Below, one piece after another: positions 52,311 through 61,041 of a DNA stretch of 64,000 nucleotides (position 1 is its first letter; each line of letters opens with the position of its first letter). Below the pieces are notes generated by a model, which was given only the letters and a program-made list of their open reading frames with translations, was not told where the DNA came from and searched no databases. The DNA comes from Brucella anthropi ATCC 49188 (lineage in GTDB: Bacteria > Pseudomonadota > Alphaproteobacteria > Rhizobiales > Rhizobiaceae). The DNA is taken from NCBI RefSeq assembly GCF_000017405.1, contig NC_009667.1:1018501-1082500 (forward strand), read 5' to 3'. A program made the position numbers and the translations under genes.

Positions 52311-54581
52311 ATGCGTGAGCTGACAACCGGTCCCCGCGTACTGCTAAAGCGGTTGCGCGAATTGATGGCAGAGCCGCTGGAACCGCAGGCGCGCCTCGAC
52401 CGGATCGTTCGTGAAATCGCCCAGAATATGGTCGCGGAAGTCTGCTCCTTCTATATATTGCGCGCTGACGGCGTCCTTGAGCTTTACGCTACCGAAGGTC
52501 TCAATCCGCAGGCAGTCCACCTTGCCCAGCTTCGTCTCGGTCAGGGGCTGGTCGGCACGATTGCCGCAAGCGCCCGTCCCCTCAATCTGACCGATGCGCA
52601 AAGCCATCCAGCTTTTGCCTATCTGCCGGAAACGGGCGAAGAAGCCTATAATTCCTTCCTCGGCGTTCCCGTTCTACGCGCTGGCCGCACTTTGGGCGTT
52701 CTTGTCGTCCAGAACAAGACCAAGCGGGCATATCGGGAAGACGAGGTCGAAGCACTTGAAACCACCGCTATGGTCCTTGCCGAAATCATCGCGACCGGCG
52801 ACGGTCTGCGTCTGGCCCGTCCGGGCATAGAGCTTGATCTCGGTCGCCCGATGAGTGTGACAGGACAGGCTTTCAACGACGGTATCGGCCTTGGCCATGT
52901 GGTGCTGCATGAGCCGCGCATCGTCGTCACCAATCTTTTCAACGAGGATAGCCAGGCCGAGCTGAACCGGCTGGATGAAGCGCTTGGCAGCCTGCGCATA
53001 TCCATCGACGACATGCTTTCGCGCCGCGATGTGGCGGTGGAGGGCGAGCATCGCGAAGTGCTCGAAGCCTATCGCATGTTTGCGCATGATCGCGGCTGGG
53101 TGCGTCGTCTGGAAGAAGCCATTCACAACGGTCTGACTGCCGAGGCGGCAGTCGAAAAGGTGCAGAGCGACACGCGTGCGCGCATGGTGCATCTGACCGA
53201 CCCCTATATGCGCGAGCGCCTGTCGGATTTTGACGATCTCGCGAACCGTTTGCTGCGCCAGCTCATGGGACGCGACATCAAGACCATCGCCGAATCGCTG
53301 GTCAAGGATGCCATCATCGTCGCGCGTTCCATGGGGGCTGCCGAACTTCTGGATTATCCGCGCGAGCGCTTGCGCGGTGTTGTTCTGGAGGACGGCGCCG
53401 CCACGAGCCACGTCGTGATCGTCGCCCGTGCAATGGGCATTCCGGTGGTCGGCCAGGCCAAGGGCATTGTATCCATGGCCGAAAACAACGATGCGGCAAT
53501 CGTTGACGGCGATGAAGGCATCATGCATCTGCGCCCGCAGTCCGATCTGGAAACGGCTTATGCCGAAAAGGTTCGGTTCCGGGCGCGGCGTCAGGCCCAT
53601 TATCGGGAATTGCGGGACAAGCCATCCGTCACGAAGGACGGCGTCGATATCTCGCTTCTGATGAATGCCGGGCTTCTCGTCGATCTGCCGCAATTGTCGG
53701 CTTCGGGTGCGGCGGGGATCGGTCTGTTTCGCACCGAACTTCAGTTTATGGTGGCTTCGACATTCCCGCGTGCCGAGCAGCAGGAACGTCTTTATCGCTC
53801 GGTCATCGAGGCGGCAGGCGACAAGCCGGTGACTTTCCGGACGCTTGATATCGGTGGAGACAAGGTTCTCCCTTACTTCAGTTCGACCGTGCAGGAAGAA
53901 AATCCGGCGCTCGGCTGGCGCGCGATCCGCCTGACGCTCGACCGTCCGGGGCTGTTGCGCACCCAGCTACGGGCGCTTCTGAAAGCGGCGGGCGGACGCG
54001 AGTTGAAAATCCTGCTGCCGATGATCACGGAAGTCAGTGAAGTGAAGGCCGCGCGCGAGATCATTGATCGTGAAGTCCGTCATTTGTCGCGGTTCGCTCA
54101 TCAGTTGCCCATGGGGTTGAAACTGGGAGCGATGATCGAGGTACCGTCGCTGCTGTGGCAGCTTGAGGAGCTGATGTCGCTTGTCGATTTCATCTCCGTC
54201 GGGTCCAACGATCTGTTCCAGTTCCTGATGGCGACGGATCGCGGCAACTCGCTGATGTCGGGTCGCTTCGATCAGCTTTCGCCTGCATTCCTGCGGGCGT
54301 TGCGCTTCATCGTGGAAACCGGCAATCGCCACGGTAAATCGGTTACCCTGTGCGGTGAAATGGCCAGCAGGCCGCTTCCAGCCATGGCGCTGGTAGGCAT
54401 CGGTTTTCGGTCGATCTCCATGTCGGCGGCGGCAATCGGCCCGGTCAAGGCCATGCTTGATGCGCTGGACGCAAGCAAGCTTACGGCCTTGCTGGCGGAA
54501 GAGCTGGATAAGCCGAACAGTGCGCATTCGCTGCGCGAAATGCTGATGAGATTTGCGGAAGACAACGATATTCCGTTATAG
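52311..54581 (+). CDS. ptsP: Phosphoenolpyruvate-protein phosphotransferase PtsP (EI-Ntr)
   Basis: 756-residue first enzyme of the nitrogen phosphotransfer system. An N-terminal GAF domain (about 16-150) that can sense glutamine is followed by the PEP-utilising domain with the active His in GAATSHVVIVARAMG (about 370) and the C-terminal barrel, with TLCGEMASRP near 680. In Brucella PtsP acts with NPr and EIIA-Ntr. The start at 52311 has AAGGAG twelve bases upstream, a long spacing, but the length agrees with the family. Confidence 0.95.
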   Translation: MRELTTGPRVLLKRLRELMAEPLEPQARLDRIVREIAQNMVAEVCSFYILRADGVLELYATEGLNPQAVHLAQLRLGQGLVGTIAASARPLNLTDAQSHPAFAYLPETGEEAYNSFLGVPVLRAGRTLGVLVVQNKTKRAYREDEVEALETTAMVLAEIIATGDGLRLARPGIELDLGRPMSVTGQAFNDGIGLGHVVLHEPRIVVTNLFNEDSQAELNRLDEALGSLRISIDDMLSRRDVAVEGEHREVLEAYRMFAHDRGWVRRLEEAIHNGLTAEAAVEKVQSDTRARMVHLTDPYMRERLSDFDDLANRLLRQLMGRDIKTIAESLVKDAIIVARSMGAAELLDYPRERLRGVVLEDGAATSHVVIVARAMGIPVVGQAKGIVSMAENNDAAIVDGDEGIMHLRPQSDLETAYAEKVRFRARRQAHYRELRDKPSVTKDGVDISLLMNAGLLVDLPQLSASGAAGIGLFRTELQFMVASTFPRAEQQERLYRSVIEAAGDKPVTFRTLDIGGDKVLPYFSSTVQEENPALGWRAIRLTLDRPGLLRTQLRALLKAAGGRELKILLPMITEVSEVKAAREIIDREVRHLSRFAHQLPMGLKLGAMIEVPSLLWQLEELMSLVDFISVGSNDLFQFLMATDRGNSLMSGRFDQLSPAFLRALRFIVETGNRHGKSVTLCGEMASRPLPAMALVGIGFRSISMSAAAIGPVKAMLDALDASKLTALLAEELDKPNSAHSLREMLMRFAEDNDIPL

Positions 54582-54592
54582 CGAAGCAGATC

Positions 54593-54696
54593 TAGAGCAT
54601 TTCCAGCAAAAGTGCGAAGCGGTTTTGCGTCGGATAATGCGACAAAACAAATAGTTGGAGCATTTCCAACGGTTCAAAAAAATAGGAAATGCTCTA
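54593..54696. repeat. Mosaic palindromic repeat after ptsP
   Basis: TAGAGCATTTCCAGCAAAAG at 54593 continues to GAAGCGGTTTTGC and is nearly identical to the pair at 28043-28140. After a spacer ending AAAACAAATAGTTG, a second module pairs GAGCATTTCC (54658) with GGAAATGCTC (54685). It ends in CTCTAA. It may end the ptsP transcript. Confidence 0.75.
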
Positions 54697-54779
54697 ACTG
54701 ACTGAACGGCCGCGGTGCAGGATTGTGCGGCGTCTCGTTTTGCATTCTTGCACGCCGCTGATAATTTTTAGGACATGAC

Positions 54780-55853
54780 ATGATCGCATTGCCGCAGGAC
54801 CGGATGGACCAGCTTTTGAAGCGGTTCTCAATGATCGAAAGCCAGATGGCCAACAATCCGGATTCGGAAACCTATGTGAAGCTCGCATCGGAATATTCCG
54901 AGCTGCAGGAGGTGGTTGGCAAGATTCGCGAACTGACCGACTCCCGCAAGGAAGCTGTCGATCTGGCGGCCATGCGTGACGATGCCTCCACAGATGCAGA
55001 GATGCGTGCACTGGCGCTGGAAGAGCTGCCGGGCGTGGAAAAGCGGATTGAGGGACTGGAGCAGGAAGTCCAGATTCTGCTGCTGCCGAAGGACGCTGCC
55101 GACGAGAAGAATGCCATTCTCGAAATTCGTGCGGGTACGGGCGGTCTGGAGGCGGCACTGTTCGCCGGTGACCTGTTCCGCATGTATGAGCGCTATGCTG
55201 CCGAAAAAGGCTGGCGGGTCGAGCTGGTCTCGGCCAGCGAAGGCGATGCCGGTGGTTACAAGGAAATCATCGCCACCGTTTCCGGCAAGGGTGTGTTCTC
55301 CAAGCTCAAGTTCGAATCGGGCGTGCACCGCGTGCAGCGTGTGCCTGAAACGGAAGCCGGCGGACGCATCCATACATCGGCGGCAACCGTCGCGGTTTTG
55401 CCTGAAGCCGAGGATATCGACATTGAGATCCGTAATGAGGATATCCGCATCGATACGATGCGGGCATCGGGCGCCGGTGGCCAGCACGTGAACACGACCG
55501 ATTCGGCGGTTCGCATTACGCACATCCCGACCGGTATCATGGTCGTTCAGGCTGAAAAATCCCAGCACCAGAACCGCGCACGCGCGATGCAGATTCTCCG
55601 TGCACGCCTTTACGACATGGAACGCCAGAAGGCAGACACCGAACGTTCTGAATCACGTCGCAGCCAGGTCGGTTCGGGCGATCGCTCCGAGCGTATCCGC
55701 ACTTATAATTTCCCGCAGGGACGCGTCACCGATCATCGCATCAACCTGACGCTCTACAAGCTCGACCGGGTTATGGAAGGTGATCTGGACGAACTGGTCG
55801 ATGCGCTGATTTCCGATCACCAGACCGCACTTCTGACGGAACTGGGGCATTAG
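54780..55853 (+). CDS. prfA: Peptide chain release factor 1
   Basis: 357 residues; releases peptides at UAA and UAG. The GGQ motif is in [10 protein letters not shown] (residues 233-235), to be methylated on Gln by PrmC encoded next. The codon-recognition tripeptide is PET at 189-191 (E. coli has PAT), consistent with the PxT pattern of RF1. Its own TAG stop is the first triplet of a palindromic repeat. Confidence 0.97.
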   Translation: MIALPQDRMDQLLKRFSMIESQMANNPDSETYVKLASEYSELQEVVGKIRELTDSRKEAVDLAAMRDDASTDAEMRALALEELPGVEKRIEGLEQEVQILLLPKDAADEKNAILEIRAGTGGLEAALFAGDLFRMYERYAAEKGWRVELVSASEGDAGGYKEIIATVSGKGVFSKLKFESGVHRVQRVPETEAGGRIHTSAATVAVLPEAEDIDIEIRNEDIRIDTMRASGAGGQHVNTTDSAVRITHIPTGIMVVQAEKSQHQNRARAMQILRARLYDMERQKADTERSESRRSQVGSGDRSERIRTYNFPQGRVTDHRINLTLYKLDRVMEGDLDELVDALISDHQTALLTELGH

Positions 55854-55966
55854 AGCGCGTTTCGATCTGATTCGAGCAGATTGGCCAGATCGGCGCTCTA
55901 GATATTTGTTTTGAACCGCGCATCTTTTCCGAAAATCGTTTCACACTTTTCGGGATGCGCTCTAAG
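55851..55966. repeat. Two-module mosaic repeat between prfA and prmC
   Basis: Module 1 (55851-55900) starts TAGAGCGCG and ends GGCGCTCTAG; module 2 (55918-55966) pairs GCGCATCTTTTCCGAAAA with TTTTCGGGATGCGC. The element fills nearly the whole gap between prfA and prmC, supplies the prfA stop codon and ends 10 bases before the prmC start. Confidence 0.75.
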
Positions 55967-55976
55967 GGTGAGCGAA

Positions 55977-56840
55977 ATGCGTCTCGACCGCCTGATGGCT
56001 GATGCACGGACGAGGCTTCGTGCGGCAGAACTGGATACGCCAGACCTCGATGCACGGCTTCTGGTCGAATGGGCAACCGGCAAGACGCGGCTCGATCTGA
56101 TATCCGCACCTGAGCAATTGGTTGATTCTGCGGTAATCGAGACGCTTTCCGATGCGCTGGACCGCCGTGAAAAGGGTGAGCCGGTTCACCGGATCATGGG
56201 TGTTCGCGAGTTCTTCGGCCTGCCTTTCCGGCTCTCCGCTGCTACGCTTGAACCGCGTCCCGATACGGAAGTGCTGGTGGAGCTGGTCATTCCGGCGCTG
56301 GAAGCGCTTGCGGTGCAGAAAAACACGCTTGAACTCCTCGATATGGGGACGGGAACGGGCGCGATCATCATCTCGCTTCTGCATCGCTTCGAGCGCACAC
56401 ACGGCATTGGTCTCGACATGGCGGAGGGGGCGCTTGCAATGGCGCGAATCAATGCTGTCGCCAATGGTGTGGGTGACCGGTTCGCAGCGCTCAAAAGCGA
56501 CTGGTTTGAAAATGTGAGCGGGCGGTTTCATCTTATCGTCTCAAACCCGCCCTATATTCCGCATGAAGACATTGCGGGACTGTCGCGCGAAGTGCGCGAG
56601 CATGACCCATTGGCTGCGCTCGACGGCGGGTCTGATGGACTGAATTTCTACAGAGCCCTTGCACAGAAGGCAGCAGATCACCTATATAAACAAGGAATGG
56701 TTGCCGTAGAGATCGGCGCCGGACAATTCCAGGATGTTGAAGCGCTGTTCGAAAGCGCAGGTTTTTCCCTCGCAGGACATGCGAGTGACCTTGGCGGCCA
56801 CAGAAGGGCCATGCTTTTCGCGTACAAATCAAATACGTAA
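55977..56840 (+). CDS. prmC: Release factor glutamine methyltransferase PrmC
   Basis: 287 residues. The N-terminal helical domain is followed by the SAM motif LLDMGTGTGAIIISLLH (about 121-137) and the catalytic NPPY in LIVSNPPYIPHED (about 187-199). It methylates the GGQ Gln of RF1 and RF2. AAGGG eight bases before the ATG at 55977 sets the start; a GTG at 55968 is possible. An earlier ATG at 55911 lies in repeat sequence. Confidence 0.95.
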   Translation: MRLDRLMADARTRLRAAELDTPDLDARLLVEWATGKTRLDLISAPEQLVDSAVIETLSDALDRREKGEPVHRIMGVREFFGLPFRLSAATLEPRPDTEVLVELVIPALEALAVQKNTLELLDMGTGTGAIIISLLHRFERTHGIGLDMAEGALAMARINAVANGVGDRFAALKSDWFENVSGRFHLIVSNPPYIPHEDIAGLSREVREHDPLAALDGGSDGLNFYRALAQKAADHLYKQGMVAVEIGAGQFQDVEALFESAGFSLAGHASDLGGHRRAMLFAYKSNT

Positions 56841-57133
56841 TTTTGATGCGGCGAACCGCTAAAAAACACTTGGAATTTGCGGCGAAGCCGTTTAGTTTCC
56901 GGCCACCGTATACAGCCAGAATGGTTTTGCCCGCTGATGGGCGGTGGCGGAAATGCTCCATGACGATTTTTGGTCATGCTCCCCGAAGGTTCTTTGGGGA
57001 TGGCTTGTGCGGAAGTACACGACTTTCAAGCATAATCTCGAAGAGCAGAGCTTTTCGGAATGGTTATGCATTAATGCAACCGCGGAGTTTCGGTGACCCA
57101 TAGAGGTACCTAACTCAGGAGCAGTCGATTTGT
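56841..57133. other. Intergenic region after prmC with small palindromes
   Basis: No gene supported. It contains decayed repeat sequence (CCAGAATGGTTTTGCCCGC and GGAAATGCTCC near 56920-56960), hairpins CATGAC/GTCATG (about 56957-56977) and CCCCGAA/TTTGGGG (about 56980-57000), and the palindrome TGCATTAATGCA (about 57067-57078). It leads into the structured DUF4167 leader. Confidence 0.5.
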
Positions 57134-57214
57134 GGGAAGTTTTTAGGGCGTACTTCCTCCATGGCTCGATAGCGTGAAACCGGCAGCTTTTTGGCTGTGG
57201 AGTTTCTACGCCCT
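57134..57214 (+). promoter_or_regulatory. Candidate switching 5' leader of the DUF4167 gene
   Basis: GGAAGT (57134-57139) can pair with ACTTCC (57152-57157), while AGGGCGTA (57145-57152) can pair with TACGCCCT (57207-57214). The two structures compete at and around 57145-57152. An inner stem pairs CAGC (57184-57187) with GCTG (57194-57197), with GAAAC/GTTTC extending it. The large stem closes 21 bases before the DUF4167 start. No known riboswitch consensus recognised. Confidence 0.45.
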
Positions 57215-57235
57215 TTAATCTGAAAAGAGATGAAT

Positions 57236-58021
57236 ATGAGGCCAGCACAGCAGAACAGGCGCATGCGCGGACGGGGGAATAACAATAATAACAACAACAA
57301 CCGCAAGGGCCCCAATCCTCTGTCGCGCAATTACGAAAGCAATGGCCCGGATGTGAAGATCCGCGGCAATGCGCAACATATTGCAGAAAAATACTCGGCA
57401 CTTGCGCGGGACGCACAGGCATCTGGCGATCGCGTGATGGCAGAAAATTATCTTCAGCACGCTGAACATTACAACCGCATCATCATGGCGGCCATGGCGC
57501 AGAATCCGGTGCCATTCCAGCGCGAGGAAACCTTCGACGATGACGGTGCGGATGATGAGGAAGCAGGTTTCACGCCTGTCGCAGCACAGCCACAGCCCGT
57601 CAACGGTTCCGGCCCGCAGCCGGTTATCGAGGGCACGCCTGCCGAGGTCGTTTATGGCGAAGATGGTGGCGAGCCGGTAAAGTCCGGTGAAGGTCGCCAG
57701 CAGCCGCGCGAGCGCGACAACCGCGATCGTCGTCTGGGTCGTGGCCGCCGTCCGCAGCGTGAGCGCTTCAACGCTGACGAGCGTTCTGACGAACAGCCGC
57801 AGGAAAAACAGGCTCAGCCGGTGGCTGAAGAAGCTCCGGCTGCAGCCGTGGTCGAGCAGGCAGCACCAGTGGCCGCCGAGGCCGCTCCTGTTGCCGATGC
57901 ATCTTCTGCGGATGAGGCCGCGCCACGTCGCGCCACGCGCCGTCCTGGTCGTCCGCGCCGCGCCGCCAAGGATAGCGGTGATGAGACGCCGGTAACGGAA
58001 TCTGCGGATTCCGACGCCTGA
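57236..58021 (+). CDS. DUF4167 domain protein with poly-Asn tract
   Basis: 261 residues. A basic N-terminus (MRPAQQNRRMRGRG) is followed by a run of 8 Asn, and a conserved DUF4167 domain (NPLSRNYESNGPDVKIRGNA to AENYLQHAEHYNRI, about 28-85). The rest is a long low-complexity region, first acidic, then Ala/Val/Pro/Glu-rich, ending in a basic ATRRPGRPRRAAK patch. It looks like a nucleic-acid-binding protein; function unknown. The Asn run is encoded by AAT/AAC repeats (57278-57301), prone to length change. I chose the second ATG (57236), six bases after AAGAG. Confidence 0.85.
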   Translation: MRPAQQNRRMRGRGNNNNNNNNRKGPNPLSRNYESNGPDVKIRGNAQHIAEKYSALARDAQASGDRVMAENYLQHAEHYNRIIMAAMAQNPVPFQREETFDDDGADDEEAGFTPVAAQPQPVNGSGPQPVIEGTPAEVVYGEDGGEPVKSGEGRQQPRERDNRDRRLGRGRRPQRERFNADERSDEQPQEKQAQPVAEEAPAAAVVEQAAPVAAEAAPVADASSADEAAPRRATRRPGRPRRAAKDSGDETPVTESADSDA

Positions 58022-58041
58022 TCGTCCCTGTGTATCAAGTT

Positions 58042-58070
58042 AAAAATGGCGCGGTTTCCGCGCCATTTTT
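58042..58070 (+). terminator. Rho-independent terminator of the DUF4167 gene
   Basis: Perfect 13-bp arms AAAAATGGCGCGG and complement with loop TTT, ending in TTTTTATTT. Confidence 0.93.
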
Positions 58071-58096
58071 ATTTGGTTCTTCACGTGTCTGTAACC

Positions 58097-58125
58097 CTTG
58101 CCGAAACCCGGCCATCGTCCCATAT
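58097..58125 (+). promoter_or_regulatory. Candidate heat-shock (sigma-32) promoter of clpB
   Basis: CTTGCC (58097-58102) and CCCATAT (58119-58125) are 16 bases apart and resemble the RpoH consensus CTTG.. / CCCAT.T. They lie 93 bases upstream of the clpB start, just after the preceding terminator. ClpB is a classical heat-shock gene. Confidence 0.55.
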
Positions 58126-58217
58126 GCTGTCTTGGAAAGAAGTCCGCCCAGTGTGGGGGCTTCGTCACCATACATCTTCTGGTGCCGCTTGATGGGCCGG
58201 AAGGCAAAGGAGACATC

Positions 58218-60839
58218 ATGAATATCGAAAAATATACGGAACGCGTCCGGGGCTTTATCCAGTCTGCACAGACTTTCGCGCTGTCGTCCGGCAACCAGCA
58301 ATTCACACCCGAACATGTGTTGAAGGTTCTCGTCGATGATGACGAAGGACTTGCCTCGTCCCTGATCGAACGCGCGGGCGGGCGCATTGCCGATGTGCGC
58401 ATCGGCTTGCAGAGTGCGCTCGAAAAGCTGCCCAAAGTGTCGGGTGGCAACGATCAGCTTTATTTATCGCAGCCGCTTGCCAAGGTCTTCTCGCTTGCCG
58501 AGGAGCTTGCCAGCAAGGCCGGTGACAGTTTCGTCACCGTCGAGCGCCTTCTGATGGCGCTGGCGATGGAAAAATCCGCAAAGACGTCTGAAATTCTTTC
58601 CGCTGCCGGTGTGACCCCGACGGCGCTCAACAAGGTCATAAAAGATATGCGCAAAGGCCGCACCGCCGATTCGGCGTCCGCTGAAAGCAATTATGATGCG
58701 TTGAAGAAATATGCCCGCGATCTGACCGAGGATGCGCGTGCAGGCAAGCTTGATCCGGTGATCGGTCGCGACGAGGAAATCCGCCGCACGATTCAGGTTC
58801 TGTCGCGCCGCACCAAGAACAATCCGGTTCTGATCGGCGAGCCGGGCGTCGGCAAGACCGCAATCGCGGAAGGTCTGGCGCTTCGCATCGTCAATGGCGA
58901 TGTGCCCGAATCCTTGAAGGACAAGCAGTTGATGGCGCTCGATATGGGCGCGCTGATTGCCGGTGCCAAATATCGCGGTGAGTTCGAAGAGCGTCTGAAA
59001 GCAGTACTTTCGGAAGTGCAGACGGCTGCCGGCCAGATCATCCTCTTCATCGATGAAATGCATACGCTTGTCGGTGCAGGCAAGTCTGATGGCGCGATGG
59101 ATGCATCGAACCTTTTGAAGCCTGCTCTTGCACGCGGTGAATTGCACTGCGTTGGCGCGACGACGCTGGAAGAATACCGCAAATATGTCGAGAAGGACGC
59201 AGCGCTTGCCCGTCGTTTTCAGCCGGTATTCGTTGATGAACCGACCGTCGAGGACACGATTTCGATCCTGCGTGGCCTGAAGGAAAAATACGAGCAGCAT
59301 CACAAGGTGCGTGTTTCGGATTCGGCTCTGGTTGCTGCGGCAACCTTGTCGAACCGTTATATCACCGACCGTTTCCTGCCCGATAAGGCCATTGATCTTG
59401 TCGATGAGGCGGCATCGCGCCTGCGCATGCAGGTTGATTCCAAGCCGGAAGAGCTGGATGAAATCGACCGTCGCATCATGCAGCTGAAGATCGAGCGCGA
59501 AGCGCTGAAGGTTGAAACCGATGCTGCTTCCAAGGATCGTTTCCAGCGCCTCGAAAAGGAGCTGACCGATCTGGAAGAAGAATCGGCGGAACTGACGTCG
59601 AAATGGCAGTCTGAAAAGCAGAAGCTCGGACTTGCTGCTGATCTCAAGCGCCAGCTTGAAGAGGCACGCAATGCCCTCGCCATTGCACAGCGAAGCGGTG
59701 AATTCCAGAAAGCGGGCGAACTGGCCTATGGCAAGATTCCGCAGCTGGAGAAGCAGCTTGTCGAAGCCGAAAGCCATGAAAACAAGGGCTCTCTGCTTGA
59801 AGAGACTGTTACGCCCGACCACGTGGCACAGATTATCTCACGCTGGACCGGTATTCCGGTTGACCGGATGCTGGAAGGCGAGCGTGAGAAGCTGTTGCGC
59901 ATGGAAGACGAACTTGCGAAGCGGGTCATCGGGCAGGGCGAAGCTGTCCAGGCCATCTCGAAGGCGGTTCGCCGTGCGCGCGCCGGGCTTCAGGACCCTA
60001 ACCGGCCTATCGGCTCGTTCATCTTCCTCGGCCCAACCGGTGTCGGTAAGACGGAGCTGACCAAGGCGCTCGCCGCGTTCCTCTTCCAGGACGACACGGC
60101 CATGGTTCGTATCGACATGTCGGAATTCATGGAAAAGCATTCCGTGAGCCGGTTGATCGGCGCACCTCCCGGCTATGTCGGCTATGAAGAAGGCGGCGTT
60201 CTGACGGAAGCCGTTCGGCGCAGGCCCTATCAGGTGATCCTGTTCGACGAGATCGAAAAGGCGCATCCGGATGTGTTCAACGTGCTGTTGCAGGTGCTGG
60301 ACGACGGACGCCTGACCGACGGACAGGGCCGCACGGTCGATTTCCGCAATACGGTCATCATCATGACCTCGAACCTCGGTGCTGAATATCTCGTCAATCT
60401 TGGCGAGAAGGACGATGTCGAGTCGGTTCGTGAGGAAGTAATGGGCGTGGTGCGGGCTGCCTTCCGTCCGGAATTTCTGAACCGTGTCGATGAAATCATC
60501 CTGTTCCACCGGCTGCGCCGTGAAGACATGGGTGCGATTGTCGATATCCAGATGCAGCGTCTCCAGATGCTTCTGACCGATCGCAAGATCGTGCTGCAGC
60601 TGGAAGAAGATGCACGCGAATGGCTGGCCAACAAGGGTTACGACCCGGCCTATGGTGCACGTCCGTTGAAGCGCGTCATTCAGAAAGAAGTTCAGGATCC
60701 GCTCGCCGAGCGCATCCTACTGGGCGACATTCTGGATGGTTCCATCGTCAAGATTACCGCCGGTTCGGACAGGCTCAATTTCCATCCGATTCGTGGTGCG
60801 CTTGAGGATGAAGGCCAGAAGATCGACGAGAACGCCTGA
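58218..60839 (+). CDS. clpB: ATP-dependent disaggregase ClpB
   Basis: 873-residue Hsp104/ClpB chaperone that rescues aggregated proteins with DnaK. In order: N-domain with two Clp repeats, first AAA+ Walker A GEPGVGKT (207-214) and Walker [16 protein letters not shown], coiled-coil middle domain (about 400-530), second Walker A GPTGVGKT, and the C-terminal D2-small domain. AAAGGAG six bases before the ATG at 58218 sets the start; the frame is open further upstream. Confidence 0.98.
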   Translation: MNIEKYTERVRGFIQSAQTFALSSGNQQFTPEHVLKVLVDDDEGLASSLIERAGGRIADVRIGLQSALEKLPKVSGGNDQLYLSQPLAKVFSLAEELASKAGDSFVTVERLLMALAMEKSAKTSEILSAAGVTPTALNKVIKDMRKGRTADSASAESNYDALKKYARDLTEDARAGKLDPVIGRDEEIRRTIQVLSRRTKNNPVLIGEPGVGKTAIAEGLALRIVNGDVPESLKDKQLMALDMGALIAGAKYRGEFEERLKAVLSEVQTAAGQIILFIDEMHTLVGAGKSDGAMDASNLLKPALARGELHCVGATTLEEYRKYVEKDAALARRFQPVFVDEPTVEDTISILRGLKEKYEQHHKVRVSDSALVAAATLSNRYITDRFLPDKAIDLVDEAASRLRMQVDSKPEELDEIDRRIMQLKIEREALKVETDAASKDRFQRLEKELTDLEEESAELTSKWQSEKQKLGLAADLKRQLEEARNALAIAQRSGEFQKAGELAYGKIPQLEKQLVEAESHENKGSLLEETVTPDHVAQIISRWTGIPVDRMLEGEREKLLRMEDELAKRVIGQGEAVQAISKAVRRARAGLQDPNRPIGSFIFLGPTGVGKTELTKALAAFLFQDDTAMVRIDMSEFMEKHSVSRLIGAPPGYVGYEEGGVLTEAVRRRPYQVILFDEIEKAHPDVFNVLLQVLDDGRLTDGQGRTVDFRNTVIIMTSNLGAEYLVNLGEKDDVESVREEVMGVVRAAFRPEFLNRVDEIILFHRLRREDMGAIVDIQMQRLQMLLTDRKIVLQLEEDAREWLANKGYDPAYGARPLKRVIQKEVQDPLAERILLGDILDGSIVKITAGSDRLNFHPIRGALEDEGQKIDENA

Positions 60840-60862
60840 ACGTTCAAGAGTTGAGGTCATTG

Positions 60863-60897
60863 GGCGCCGCAACCGGATAGGTTGCGGCGCCATTTTC
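60863..60897 (+). terminator. Rho-independent terminator of clpB
   Basis: Perfect 12-bp arms GGCGCCGCAACC (60863-60874) and complement (60880-60891), loop GGATA, then ATTTTC. Confidence 0.85.
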
Positions 60898-61041
60898 ATG
60901 TCTGGCGTGACAAGTTTTCCAGCTTTCCTTCGATGTTGGCCATTTTCATGTCCAGTTCATCTGGCATCTGCTTTATCAGCTAATCAGTTGTTAACCATAT
61001 TCGCGGCATCCATGGTCTCTCGATCACCCAGGGCATTCTTC

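Noticed and set aside
55344..55352. RF1 codon-recognition motif PET instead of PAT as a sign of altered stop-codon reading
   Set aside because: The middle residue varies naturally among release factor 1 proteins (PxT), and several genes here, including prfA itself, end in UAG.
56892..57422. 176-codon minus-strand frame over the DUF4167 leader
   Set aside because: It is Cys/Ser/His-rich, lacks a ribosome site and overlaps DUF4167 coding sequence antisense.
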